Origin: Haloprofundus salilacus
GTDB taxonomy: Archaea; Halobacteriota; Halobacteria; Halobacteriales; Haloferacaceae
DNA: 64,000 nt
Assembly: GCF_020150815.1 (NCBI RefSeq)
Contig: NZ_CP083723.1
Coordinates: forward strand, 1,364,001 to 1,428,000
Reading direction: 5' to 3'
Below the pieces are notes generated by a model. It worked only from the letters and a program-made list of their open reading frames with translations. It ran no database searches and was not told the origin of the DNA. Of this stretch, positions 35,511-43,129 are shown in pieces; position 1 is the stretch's first letter; each line of letters opens with the position of its first letter. Made by a program: the position numbers and the translations under genes.

Positions 35511-36308
35511 ATGGACGACCTCGAAGCGCGTCAACGACTGGTGGTCGACGTCGCGCACGAAGGCGGCGAACTAGCGCTCGATTCGTTCCGACAGGAGCTC
35601 TCCGTCGAGACGAAAGCCGGTCCAATGGACGTCGTCACGGCAGTCGACCGAGCGGTGCAACGACGTATCGTCGACCGAATCGCCGAACGATTCCCTGAGG
35701 ACGACATCGTCGGCGAGGAGGACGACGCGGCGAAGCATGTCCCCGAGAACGGCATCGCGTGGGTCATCGACCCCATCGACGGGACGAACAACTACATCGC
35801 CGGCAACAGACGGTGGGCGACGAGCATCGCACTCGTCGAAGACGGCGAGCCGGTGGCCGCGGCGAACTACCTCCCGGCGATCGACGACAGATACGTCGCG
35901 ACCTCTCAAGGCGCGCAGCGAAACGACGACTCGGTTCGCGTCAGTGACACTACCGCACCGGAGACGTTCACCATCGACCCCGTGTTCGGCTTGAGCCAAG
36001 CGGAGCGCCAGGCGCTCGCTCGCGTCTCGCGGACGATAATCACAGAGTTCGGCGACTTGCGCCGGGTCGGAAGCGGACAGACGACGCTGTCGATGGTCGC
36101 GAGCGGCGAGTTGGACGCCGCCGTGTCGACGGTCGATCTCTCCCCGTGGGATACGATTGCAGGGGTGTATCTCATTCGCCGAGCGGGAGGGAGGGTGACC
36201 GACCTGACCGGCGAGCGGTGGCGACACGACTCCGAGGGGTTGGTGGCTTCGAACGGTACCGCGCACGACGAACTCGTCGCGGCGTTCGGGACGTTCGAGC
36301 GGACGTAG
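35511..36308 (+). CDS. Inositol monophosphatase family protein
   Basis: The 265-residue protein has the metal-dependent sugar-phosphatase motifs: GEED, WVIDPIDGTNNYIAG, and WDTIAGVYLIRRAGG near the C-terminus. The family includes inositol-1-phosphatase, fructose-1,6-bisphosphatase and 3'(2')-bisphosphate nucleotidase activities, and archaeal members often have both of the first two. Metal ligands Glu, Asp, Asp and the late Asp are all present. The specific substrate is not determined. Confidence 0.9.
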   Translation: MDDLEARQRLVVDVAHEGGELALDSFRQELSVETKAGPMDVVTAVDRAVQRRIVDRIAERFPEDDIVGEEDDAAKHVPENGIAWVIDPIDGTNNYIAGNRRWATSIALVEDGEPVAAANYLPAIDDRYVATSQGAQRNDDSVRVSDTTAPETFTIDPVFGLSQAERQALARVSRTIITEFGDLRRVGSGQTTLSMVASGELDAAVSTVDLSPWDTIAGVYLIRRAGGRVTDLTGERWRHDSEGLVASNGTAHDELVAAFGTFERT

Positions 36309-36324
36309 AAGCGCGAGTATTCGT

Positions 36325-36663
36325 TTAGGACGAAAGCTGCGAAATCAGCGATTCGAGCGCCGACTTCTCCTGGACGCCGACGACTCGCTCGGCGGCCTCG
36401 CCGTTCGCGTAGAACTCCAGCGTCGGAACGCTCCGCACGCCCGCGGACTGGGCGAGTTGCTGGTGCTCGTCGATATCGAGTTTCGCGACGACGGCGTCCG
36501 TCTCGGCGGCCAGTTCTTCGAGCGTCGGTTCGAGCATCTTACACGGACCGCACCAGTCGGCGTAGTAGTCGACGACGACGACGTCGTTCTCCGCGACGAG
36601 CGATTCGAGGTGGGATTCGTCTTCGACGTACACTGGTTGTTCCGCATTCTTTGGAGTGCTCAT
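36325..36663 (-). CDS. trxA: Thioredoxin
   Basis: The 112-residue protein starts at the ATG in MSTPKNAEQPV; the longer frame to 36756 is not coding-like. The active site WCGPC (Cys38 and Cys41) is followed by the cis-Pro motif VRSVPTLEFY. It is a typical stand-alone thioredoxin, reducing protein disulfides in the cytoplasm. It converges with the inositol monophosphatase gene. The 156 bp upstream hold several short near-repeats of acgttcaca. Confidence 0.9.
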   Translation of the reverse strand: MSTPKNAEQPVYVEDESHLESLVAENDVVVVDYYADWCGPCKMLEPTLEELAAETDAVVAKLDIDEHQQLAQSAGVRSVPTLEFYANGEAAERVVGVQEKSALESLISQLSS

Positions 36664-36819
36664 GTACTTCGAGTTAGTCGTTCGTCGCTGATAAGCGTTG
36701 AGCAGTGTGTCTCGACTCCTGCAATACCGTCGTGAGCCACTGTAGCAAGCGCTCACAGACGGAGTACCAAACGTTCACACGACAGAGAAACAGACGTTCA
36801 CAGGGCACGTACAGAGCAC

Positions 36820-37482
36820 TCACGGTACGGAGTATCGCAGCAGCACGCCGTCGTCGACTCGTTCCATCTCCTCGAGCGCGAGCGCAGGAAACTCATCGAC
36901 GAACCCTTCGCCGTCGGCGAGCGTCGGGGCGTCGCGGCCGCCAATTATCTTCGACCCGACGTAGACGGAGAGTTCGTCGACGAGTGCTTCCTCGAACAGT
37001 GAGAAGATGAGTTCGCCGCCACCTTCGACCATTAGTCGGGCCACACCCTCCCGTTCGAGCGCCTCGAACGCTGCCGAAACGTCGACTCGTTCGTCTCCGG
37101 CGACGATGACGTTCGCGCTGCGAGCGCGCAGGGCGTCCAGGCGGTCCGCGGGTGCGGACTCGGAGACGAGCAGGTAGGTGTCGGCCTCGTCGTCGAGGAT
37201 TCGAGCGTCGAGCGGCGTGCGCGCGCGGGAGTCGGCGACGACGCGGGCCGGATTCTCGGCGCGCCCCTCCTTACGCCGCGCGGTCCGTCTGCGTTCGGCG
37301 TCGAGCGTGAGGTGCGGGTCGTCGGCGAGCACTGTTCCAACGCCGACCATCACAGCGTCGCTGTCCGTGCGGAGTCGGTCGACGCGGTCGAAATCGTCCT
37401 CGCCGCTGATGACGACCTGTTCGCGTCGTCGCGAGGAGAGTTTGCCGTCGACACTCGTCGCCGCGTTGACCACAACGTGCAT
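36820..37482 (-). CDS. arfC: 2,5-diamino-6-(ribosylamino)pyrimidinone 5'-phosphate reductase
   Basis: The 220-residue protein matches the archaeal/fungal RIB7-type reductase: MHVVVNAATSVDGKLSSR, SDAVMVGVGTVLADDPHL, RVVADSRARTPLDARI and LMVEGGGELIFSLFEE. It reduces the ribosyl side chain to ribityl with NADPH before deamination in archaeal riboflavin and F420 precursor synthesis. The absence of a deaminase domain distinguishes it from bacterial RibD. It is the next gene after thioredoxin on the same strand, and is divergent from a glycosyltransferase. Confidence 0.9.
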   Translation of the reverse strand: MHVVVNAATSVDGKLSSRRREQVVISGEDDFDRVDRLRTDSDAVMVGVGTVLADDPHLTLDAERRRTARRKEGRAENPARVVADSRARTPLDARILDDEADTYLLVSESAPADRLDALRARSANVIVAGDERVDVSAAFEALEREGVARLMVEGGGELIFSLFEEALVDELSVYVGSKIIGGRDAPTLADGEGFVDEFPALALEEMERVDDGVLLRYSVP

Positions 37483-37576
37483 GTCACGCGACTCGTTGGC
37501 GGACGGGATGCTCCTTTCGATGCTCGTGTCGGCGTTTGCTCGAACCCGTTGGAACGTCGACAGGGGGTTTCAGCAA

Positions 37577-37589
37577 AACACTAAGTGTT
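37577..37589. promoter_or_regulatory. Palindrome upstream of the glycosyltransferase
   Basis: AACACT-A-AGTGTT forms two 6-bp arms around one base, 21-33 nt before the ATG at 37610. It overlaps the place where a TATA box is expected, so it is a candidate operator. Confidence 0.4.
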
Positions 37590-37609
37590 GTCTCCGAGAA
37601 TCGTGGACA

Positions 37610-38653
37610 ATGCCACCACGCGTTCTCATGCTGGGTTGGGGCTTCCCACCGAACGTCGCGGGCGGTCTGGACACGCACGTCGGCGCGCTGTTCGACGGTC
37701 TCGAAGAGACGGATATCGAAGCCGAACTGATGCTCCCGGCGGAGTACGCGCCCGAAGGCCGCGAGAACATCGTCGGCGTGCCGACCGGCGACGGCGACAT
37801 CGTCACGCGAATCGGTCGTATCAGCAAACGGTTCGCCGAACGCGCGCCCGAGTTCGACGTCGTCCACACGCACGACTGGTTCGGTTACGGCCCGGCGTCG
37901 CGCGCGAAACAACAGGCCGACGTGACGTGGGTCACGACGTTCCATTCGCTCTCGTCGGACCGCAACATCGACCCGCCGCAGCGCGAACTCGAGACCGAAC
38001 GCCGCGTCACCGACCGTTCCGACCACCTGTTGTCGGTGAGCCACCTCCTCGCACGCAACCTGAAAGAGGAGTACGGCGGCGAGTCGACGGTCATCCACAA
38101 CGGCTTCTCGACGCCGGAGACGACCGGGCGCGACTACAAGGAAGAGTTGGGAATCGACGGCCCGATGCTGTTGTACGTCGGTCGACACACCGACCAGAAG
38201 GGCATCGCACACCTGCTGTACGCCATCAAGAAGCTCCGCGACTCCGAAGTGACGCTCGTCATCGGCGGGAAGGGCCACCTGACCGACCAACTGAAGCGGT
38301 TCGCCGAACTGCTCGGCGTCGAAGATCAGGTGATATTCGCCGGCTACGTGCCCGAGGAGGCGCTCGGCGACTACTACGCCTCCGCAGACGTGTTCGTCTC
38401 GCCGTCGCTCGCCGAACCGTTCGGCATCACCATCACCGAGGCGCTGGAGGTGGGGACGCACGTCGTCGCCACCGAGTGCGGCGTCGCCGAAATCCTCCCC
38501 GACGACTGCCTCGTCGAGGTCGAACCGGACTCGGACTCCATCGCCGAGGGCATCGAGGAGGCGCTCTCGCGCGACGAACCCCCGCAATACGAGCGTCGCG
38601 GCTGGGACGAGGTCGTCGAGGAGACGTCCGACTACTACCGAAAGATAGCGTAG
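37610..38653 (+). CDS. GT4-family glycosyltransferase (GT-B fold)
   Basis: The start is the ATG in MPPRVLMLGWGFPP, 347 residues. GT-B features: N-terminal Gly-rich loop GWGFPPNVAGGLDTHVG, DVVHTHDWFGYG, and the C-terminal domain with LLYVGRHTDQKGIAHLLYA, FAGYVPEEALGDYYASADVFVSPSLAEPFGITITEAL. The Glu-x7-Glu motif is intact. It resembles glycogen-synthase-like GT4 and other sugar-nucleotide transferases. Acceptor and donor are unknown; there is no other sugar gene nearby, and a protein glycosylation or compatible-solute role are possible. Confidence 0.88.
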   Translation: MPPRVLMLGWGFPPNVAGGLDTHVGALFDGLEETDIEAELMLPAEYAPEGRENIVGVPTGDGDIVTRIGRISKRFAERAPEFDVVHTHDWFGYGPASRAKQQADVTWVTTFHSLSSDRNIDPPQRELETERRVTDRSDHLLSVSHLLARNLKEEYGGESTVIHNGFSTPETTGRDYKEELGIDGPMLLYVGRHTDQKGIAHLLYAIKKLRDSEVTLVIGGKGHLTDQLKRFAELLGVEDQVIFAGYVPEEALGDYYASADVFVSPSLAEPFGITITEALEVGTHVVATECGVAEILPDDCLVEVEPDSDSIAEGIEEALSRDEPPQYERRGWDEVVEETSDYYRKIA

Positions 38654-38662
38654 AAACCGCGT

Positions 38663-39034
38663 TCAGTCGCCGCGATAGAGTTCGACGTGCGTGACGGGTT
38701 CGGGATGCCTAATCCGCAGCCCGTCGGTGGTTAACGAGACGCCCTTCTTCTTCGGCGCGCTGCTCCGCTGGTACGGACTGTCGGCGCTGCTCTGATAGGG
38801 GCTATCGCTGTCGGCGCTGCTCTGATACGGACTGTCGCCGGAGCTCTGGTACGGGCTATCGCGCGACTGATACGGGCTGTCGTCTTGCCGCTGTCGGTCG
38901 AACCCCTCGGGCGGCAGGTAGATGCGCTCGCCGGAGGCCGACCGGACGACAACGGCGATGGCTCTGTTACCGACCACGTCTATCGTCGTGTCGCCGTCTT
39001 CGTCGATCTTCGTCTCGAAGGTGAATTTGTCCAT
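38663..39034 (-). CDS. Haloarchaeal protein with DSPYQ tandem repeats
   Basis: The 123-residue protein starts at the ATG in MDKFTFETKIDEDG. An N-terminal domain (residues 1-50, with TIDVVGNRAIAVVV and ERIYLPPEGF) is followed by five copies of DSPYQ at residues 52-56, 59-63, 67-71, 77-81 and 85-89. A basic and folded-looking C-terminus (KKKGVSLTTDGLRIRHPEPVTHVELY) completes it. The repeats look disordered; Pro-Tyr elements suggest a protein-binding linker. No signal peptide or transmembrane segment. Function unknown. It is convergent with the glycosyltransferase, 9 bp away. Confidence 0.72.
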   Translation of the reverse strand: MDKFTFETKIDEDGDTTIDVVGNRAIAVVVRSASGERIYLPPEGFDRQRQDDSPYQSRDSPYQSSGDSPYQSSADSDSPYQSSADSPYQRSSAPKKKGVSLTTDGLRIRHPEPVTHVELYRGD

Positions 39035-39148
39035 GCCCAACACTCTCAGCGACGTTACTTAGACGTTTGTCCGCGTGCCGGGTCGTTCGTGGAGTGCGTC
39101 GATTCGTTCGTCGCGGCACGCACCTCTCTCGCGCCCGCGCGTGCAACG

Positions 39149-39155
39149 CTTTTTA
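39149..39155 (+). promoter_or_regulatory. TATA-like box of the rpa1 operon
   Basis: A ctttttaa element is centred about 28 nt before the ATG at 39181, which suggests leaderless transcription of the three-gene operon. Confidence 0.6.
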
Positions 39156-39180
39156 ACACAGCGGGTCGAAACCCCGTCCG

Positions 39181-40488
39181 ATGCAAGTAGACGACCATGC
39201 CGAGGAGCTCGCCTCCGCTCTCGGCGTCGACAAAGAGGAGGTCACACGCGACTTGGAGAACCTGCTACAGTACAGCGTCCCCATCGAGGAAGCCAAACAG
39301 AGCGTTCGCCGGAAGTACGGCGGAAGCGGCGGGGGCGGCGCGACGCCGACCTCCAAGAACGTCGCCGATGTCACCCCCGAGGACGGGAGCGTCACCGTCA
39401 CCGCGAAGGTGCTCACCGTTGGAACCCGCTCGATCCGCTATCAGGGCGAGAACCAGACGATTCGCGAGGGCGAACTCGCCGACGAGTCCGGCAAAATCTC
39501 GTACACGGCGTGGACCGACTTCGGGTTCGAGGCGGGCGACAGTATCACAATCGGCAACGCGAACGTCCGCGAGTGGGACGGCAAACCCGAACTGAACCTC
39601 GGCGAGAGTAGCAGCGTTGCGGTGGCGTCGGAGACGGTCGAGACCGACTACGACGTCGGCGGCGACGCCACCCTCCTGGCGCTCGAACCGGGAGACCGCG
39701 GCCGCAACGTCGAAGTCCGAGTGCTCGAAGTCGAGAACCGGACTATCGACGGCCGTGACGGCGAGACCGAGATTCTCTCGGGCGTCCTCGCCGACCAGAC
39801 CGCCCGACTCCCGTTCACCGACTGGAACCCCCGCGAGGAGGTCGTCGAAGGCGCGAGCCTCCGCATCGAGGACGTGTACATCCGCGAGTTCCGCGGCGTC
39901 CCCTCCGTGAACCTCTCGGAGTTCACCACCGTCACCGAACTGGCCGACTCGGTCGAAGTCAGAGACGCCGCCCCCCGCCTGCCCATCGACGAAGCCGTCG
40001 ACGCCGGCGGCATGTTCGACGTCGAACTCGTCGGCAACGTCATCGCCGTCCGCGACGGCTCCGGCCTCATCGAACGCTGTCCGGAGTGCGGCCGCGTCGT
40101 CCAGAACGGCCAGTGCCGCAGTCACGGCAACGTCGACGGCGAGGACGACCTCCGTGTGAAGGCGATTCTCGACGACGGCACCGACACTGTCACCGTCGTC
40201 CTCGACGCCGAGGCGACGAGCGAGGTGTACGGCGGCAGTATCGAGGACGCGAAACAGGCAGCCCGAGACGCGATGGACAAGGAGGTCGTCGCCGACGACA
40301 TCCGAGAGAAGCTCGTCGGCCTCGAACATCGCGTCCGCGGGAACCTCTCGGTCGACGAGTACGGCGCGAACCTCGACGCCAGCGAGTTCGAGGCGACCGA
40401 CGACGACCCGGCCGAGCGCGCCCGGACGCTGCTCGCGGACCTCTCGACCGCGAACTCGTCGGCCGACGACGAGGAGGTGGCGCGATGA
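39181..40488 (+). CDS. rpa1: Replication protein A, RPA1-type ssDNA-binding protein
   Basis: The 435-residue protein has three OB-fold-like regions: about 65-150 (VTVTAKVLTVGTRSIRYQ), about 165-255 (VEVRVLEVENRTIDG) and about 270-360. A zinc finger, CPECGRVVQNGQC with a following His, sits inside the third. It binds single-stranded DNA in replication and repair. The order rpa, COG3390-type partner, calcineurin-like phosphoesterase is that of the Haloferax rpa1 operon, so this is rpa1 rather than rpa3. The stop overlaps the next start (ATGA). Confidence 0.9.
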   Translation: MQVDDHAEELASALGVDKEEVTRDLENLLQYSVPIEEAKQSVRRKYGGSGGGGATPTSKNVADVTPEDGSVTVTAKVLTVGTRSIRYQGENQTIREGELADESGKISYTAWTDFGFEAGDSITIGNANVREWDGKPELNLGESSSVAVASETVETDYDVGGDATLLALEPGDRGRNVEVRVLEVENRTIDGRDGETEILSGVLADQTARLPFTDWNPREEVVEGASLRIEDVYIREFRGVPSVNLSEFTTVTELADSVEVRDAAPRLPIDEAVDAGGMFDVELVGNVIAVRDGSGLIERCPECGRVVQNGQCRSHGNVDGEDDLRVKAILDDGTDTVTVVLDAEATSEVYGGSIEDAKQAARDAMDKEVVADDIREKLVGLEHRVRGNLSVDEYGANLDASEFEATDDDPAERARTLLADLSTANSSADDEEVAR

Positions 40489-42287
40489 GCGCCGACGCCC
40501 CGGGGCGCCGCGAGGTCGCCTACCGCCTGTTCGCCGCCGAGTACGACGACGCCTCGATGTCGTACTCCGAGAGCGACGAGGAGCGCGCGCCGAACTACGT
40601 CGTCACGCCCACCGGCGCGCGGGTCAACCGCCTGTTCGCCGTCGGCGTGATGACCGAAGTCGAGCAGGTCAACGAGGACGTGCTCCGCGGACGCGTCGCC
40701 GATCCCACGGGCGCGTTCGTCACCTACGCCGGACAGTACCAACCGGAGGCGATGGCGTTTATCGACCGGACGACGCCGCCCGAGTTCGTCGCACTGACCG
40801 GCAAGGCGCGCACCTTCGAACCGGAGGACTCCGACCGGGTGTTCACGTCCGTCCGTCCCGAGAGTGTCAACGCCGTCGACGCCGACACGCGCGACCGCTG
40901 GGTCGTCTCGACCGCCGAGGCGACGCTGCGCCGCGTCGCCGCGTTCGACGCCGCGCTCACCGACGACCGACGCGGCGACGACCTCGAACGCGTGCTGCTC
41001 GCCGCCGGCGTCGACGAGACGCTCGCCGCGGGCATCCCGCGCGCTATCGATCACTACGGAACGACGACGGCGTACCTCGAAGCCGTCCGCCAACTGGCCG
41101 TCGACGCGCTAGAGGTCGTCGCGGGCGACCGCGACGAGGTTCGACCGCTGACCGTCGGTCCCGCGGAGGGCGAGGCGACGGAACTCGGTCCGCTTCCGGC
41201 GGGCGTCGAGCGTCCCGACCTCTCGGCCGTCGAGACTGACGCCGCCGAGCCTGCGGTCGACGAGACCGACGAGGTCGAAGCCGAGGAGGGCGTCGAAACT
41301 CCCGAGGTTACCGAAACCGAGGAAGCCGAGGCCGAATCCGCAGAGACCCTCGAAGCGACCACCGGCGCCGATACCGGCACCGACGCCAGCACCGAAACCG
41401 GCTCCGATACCGAACCCGTCGCCGAGGAGTCGACCGCTGCGGCGTCGACCGAGTCGATGGTCGACGCCGACGAATCAGCGTCCGACACCGCCGCAGAACC
41501 CGCCGAAGCGGTCGCCCCGGACAGGCAGGAGACGGAGACCGAGACGGAAACTGAAGATGTTTCGGCCGAGACAGTCCTCGACTCCGAGGTGAGCGACACC
41601 GGAACGAGCGACACCGATACACTCGGCGATTTCGACGAGGCGACAGACGACGCCTCCGGGCCCGCCGGAACGGCGGAGACGTCGACCGAAGACGCAGACG
41701 AACCGGGAGATGGCGGTCTCGACGACTTCGACGACGGGATGTACGAACTCGACGAGGACGAGCGCCAGGAGGTCGAGGAGGAGTTCGGCACGGAGTTCAC
41801 GAGCGGCGCAGAGGTCGAAGACCCCGGCGACGCGGACATCGATGTCCCGATGGACGACGACTCCGCCGAGGCGTCGGACGAACCGGCCGACCCAGAGACG
41901 ACTACCGCCGAGACGACTGACTCGGTCGTCGACGACAGCGCGGAGTCGACCGAGACCGTTGCCGCCGAACCGGCCGAGGCAACCGATCCGGAGACCGAAG
42001 ATGTCGACACCGCAGACGCCGAAGCCACAGACGCCGCAGACGCTACTCAGGGCGACGAACCAGACGACGAGTCGAGCGAACCGATGGACGAGGCGGACCT
42101 CAAAGCCGCTGCCGTCGACGCCATGTCGGACCTCGACGACGGCGACGGCGCGGACCGCGAGAAAGTCGTCGCCGCCGTCGTCGACGAGTACGGCGCCGAC
42201 CCCGGCAACGTCGAGGACGCAATTCAGGACGCGCTGATGAGCGGGCAGTGTTACGAACCCGCCGACGGGAAGCTGAAAGCCATCTAA
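40485..42287 (+). CDS. rpap1: RPA-associated protein RPAP1
   Basis: The 600-residue protein begins MSADAPGRREVAYRLFAAEYDDAS and overlaps rpa1 by 4 nt. Residues 1 to about 235 are the RPAP (COG3390) core, with VTPTGARVNRLFAVGVMTEVEQV and GAFVTYAGQYQPEAM. A long Asp/Glu/Thr/Ser-rich region follows (about 240-530), predicted disordered, then a small C-terminal domain (DEADLKAAAVDAMSDLDDGD to GQCYEPADGKLKAI) resembling a winged-helix or RPA-interaction module. In Haloferax, RPAP1 co-purifies with RPA1. Confidence 0.88.
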   Translation: MSADAPGRREVAYRLFAAEYDDASMSYSESDEERAPNYVVTPTGARVNRLFAVGVMTEVEQVNEDVLRGRVADPTGAFVTYAGQYQPEAMAFIDRTTPPEFVALTGKARTFEPEDSDRVFTSVRPESVNAVDADTRDRWVVSTAEATLRRVAAFDAALTDDRRGDDLERVLLAAGVDETLAAGIPRAIDHYGTTTAYLEAVRQLAVDALEVVAGDRDEVRPLTVGPAEGEATELGPLPAGVERPDLSAVETDAAEPAVDETDEVEAEEGVETPEVTETEEAEAESAETLEATTGADTGTDASTETGSDTEPVAEESTAAASTESMVDADESASDTAAEPAEAVAPDRQETETETETEDVSAETVLDSEVSDTGTSDTDTLGDFDEATDDASGPAGTAETSTEDADEPGDGGLDDFDDGMYELDEDERQEVEEEFGTEFTSGAEVEDPGDADIDVPMDDDSAEASDEPADPETTTAETTDSVVDDSAESTETVAAEPAEATDPETEDVDTADAEATDAADATQGDEPDDESSEPMDEADLKAAAVDAMSDLDDGDGADREKVVAAVVDEYGADPGNVEDAIQDALMSGQCYEPADGKLKAI

Positions 42288-43069
42288 TGGCGCGACCCGC
42301 GGTCGAACCCGTGCCGGGCGAACCGGCGGCGACCGCCGACCTCGGCGACGAACGGGCGCTCGTCGTCGCCGACTTCCACGCCGGCATCGAGGCCGGACTC
42401 CGCTACGAGCGCGGCGTCGAACTCGCGAGCAACGCCGACGCCCGCCGCGACCGACTGCTGTCGCTCCTCGACCGGACCGACGCCGACCGGGTCGTCGTCC
42501 TCGGCGACATCGGCCACCGAATCGGCGACCCGAAGGGCGACGAACGCGAGGAACTGGAAGCGCTGTTCGACGCGCTCGATTCACGCGGCGTGCCGCTGAC
42601 GCTCGTTACCGGGAACCACGACGGCGGCGTCGCCGACGCGTTCGCCGAGCGGATCGACGCGACGCCCGGCGACGGGGCGCGGATGGGGAACGTCGGATTC
42701 CTTCACGGCCACACGTGGCCGAATCGGGAGGTACTGGGCGCTGAAACCATCTGCATGGGCCACGAACACGTCACCGTGAAACTGCAGGATTCGGTCGGCG
42801 GAAGCCGCGTCGAACCGGCGTGGCTCCGCGGTCCGCTCTGCTGTGAGGTGTTCGCCGAACAGTTCGGCGTTGATGTTGACAACTCCGCGACGTTCGACTG
42901 GGCCGACCCGGAACTCGTCGTCTTCCCGGTGTTCAACGACAGGTCGGGCGGGACGTGGGTGAACGTCGAGGGACAGGAGTTCCTCTCGCCGTTTCTGCCG
43001 GAGGGGTTGGCGTCGGGTGAGTTGTATCTGCTCGATGGAACGCGGTTAGGCGACTATCGGTCGGTGTGA
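42287..43069 (+). CDS. Calcineurin-like phosphoesterase of the rpa1 operon
   Basis: The 260-residue protein starts with a TAATG overlap to rpap1. Metal motifs: DFHAGIEAG (Asp-x-His), VLGDIGH, GNHDGG, HGHTWP and GHEH-like MGHEHVTV. It is the partner phosphoesterase named rpe in the Haloferax rpa1 operon. It probably hydrolyses a phosphodiester; the biological substrate is unknown. The operon likely links DNA-repair functions. Confidence 0.9.
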   Translation: MARPAVEPVPGEPAATADLGDERALVVADFHAGIEAGLRYERGVELASNADARRDRLLSLLDRTDADRVVVLGDIGHRIGDPKGDEREELEALFDALDSRGVPLTLVTGNHDGGVADAFAERIDATPGDGARMGNVGFLHGHTWPNREVLGAETICMGHEHVTVKLQDSVGGSRVEPAWLRGPLCCEVFAEQFGVDVDNSATFDWADPELVVFPVFNDRSGGTWVNVEGQEFLSPFLPEGLASGELYLLDGTRLGDYRSV

Positions 43070-43129
43070 GCGAGGCCGGATTCCTCCACAAGCGCAGGCC
43101 TTAACCCCCTCGCACCGCTAATCTGGTCA

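Noticed and set aside
40122-41093. Long minus-strand ORF opposite RPAP1 (and similar long antisense frames throughout)
   Set aside because: High GC and codon bias create long open frames on both strands; these have arginine- or serine-rich low-complexity products and none matches a family.
41054-42028. 324-residue antisense ORF with Ser/Val/Ala repeats
   Set aside because: It is the mirror of the acidic Asp/Glu/Thr linker of RPAP1, not a real gene.
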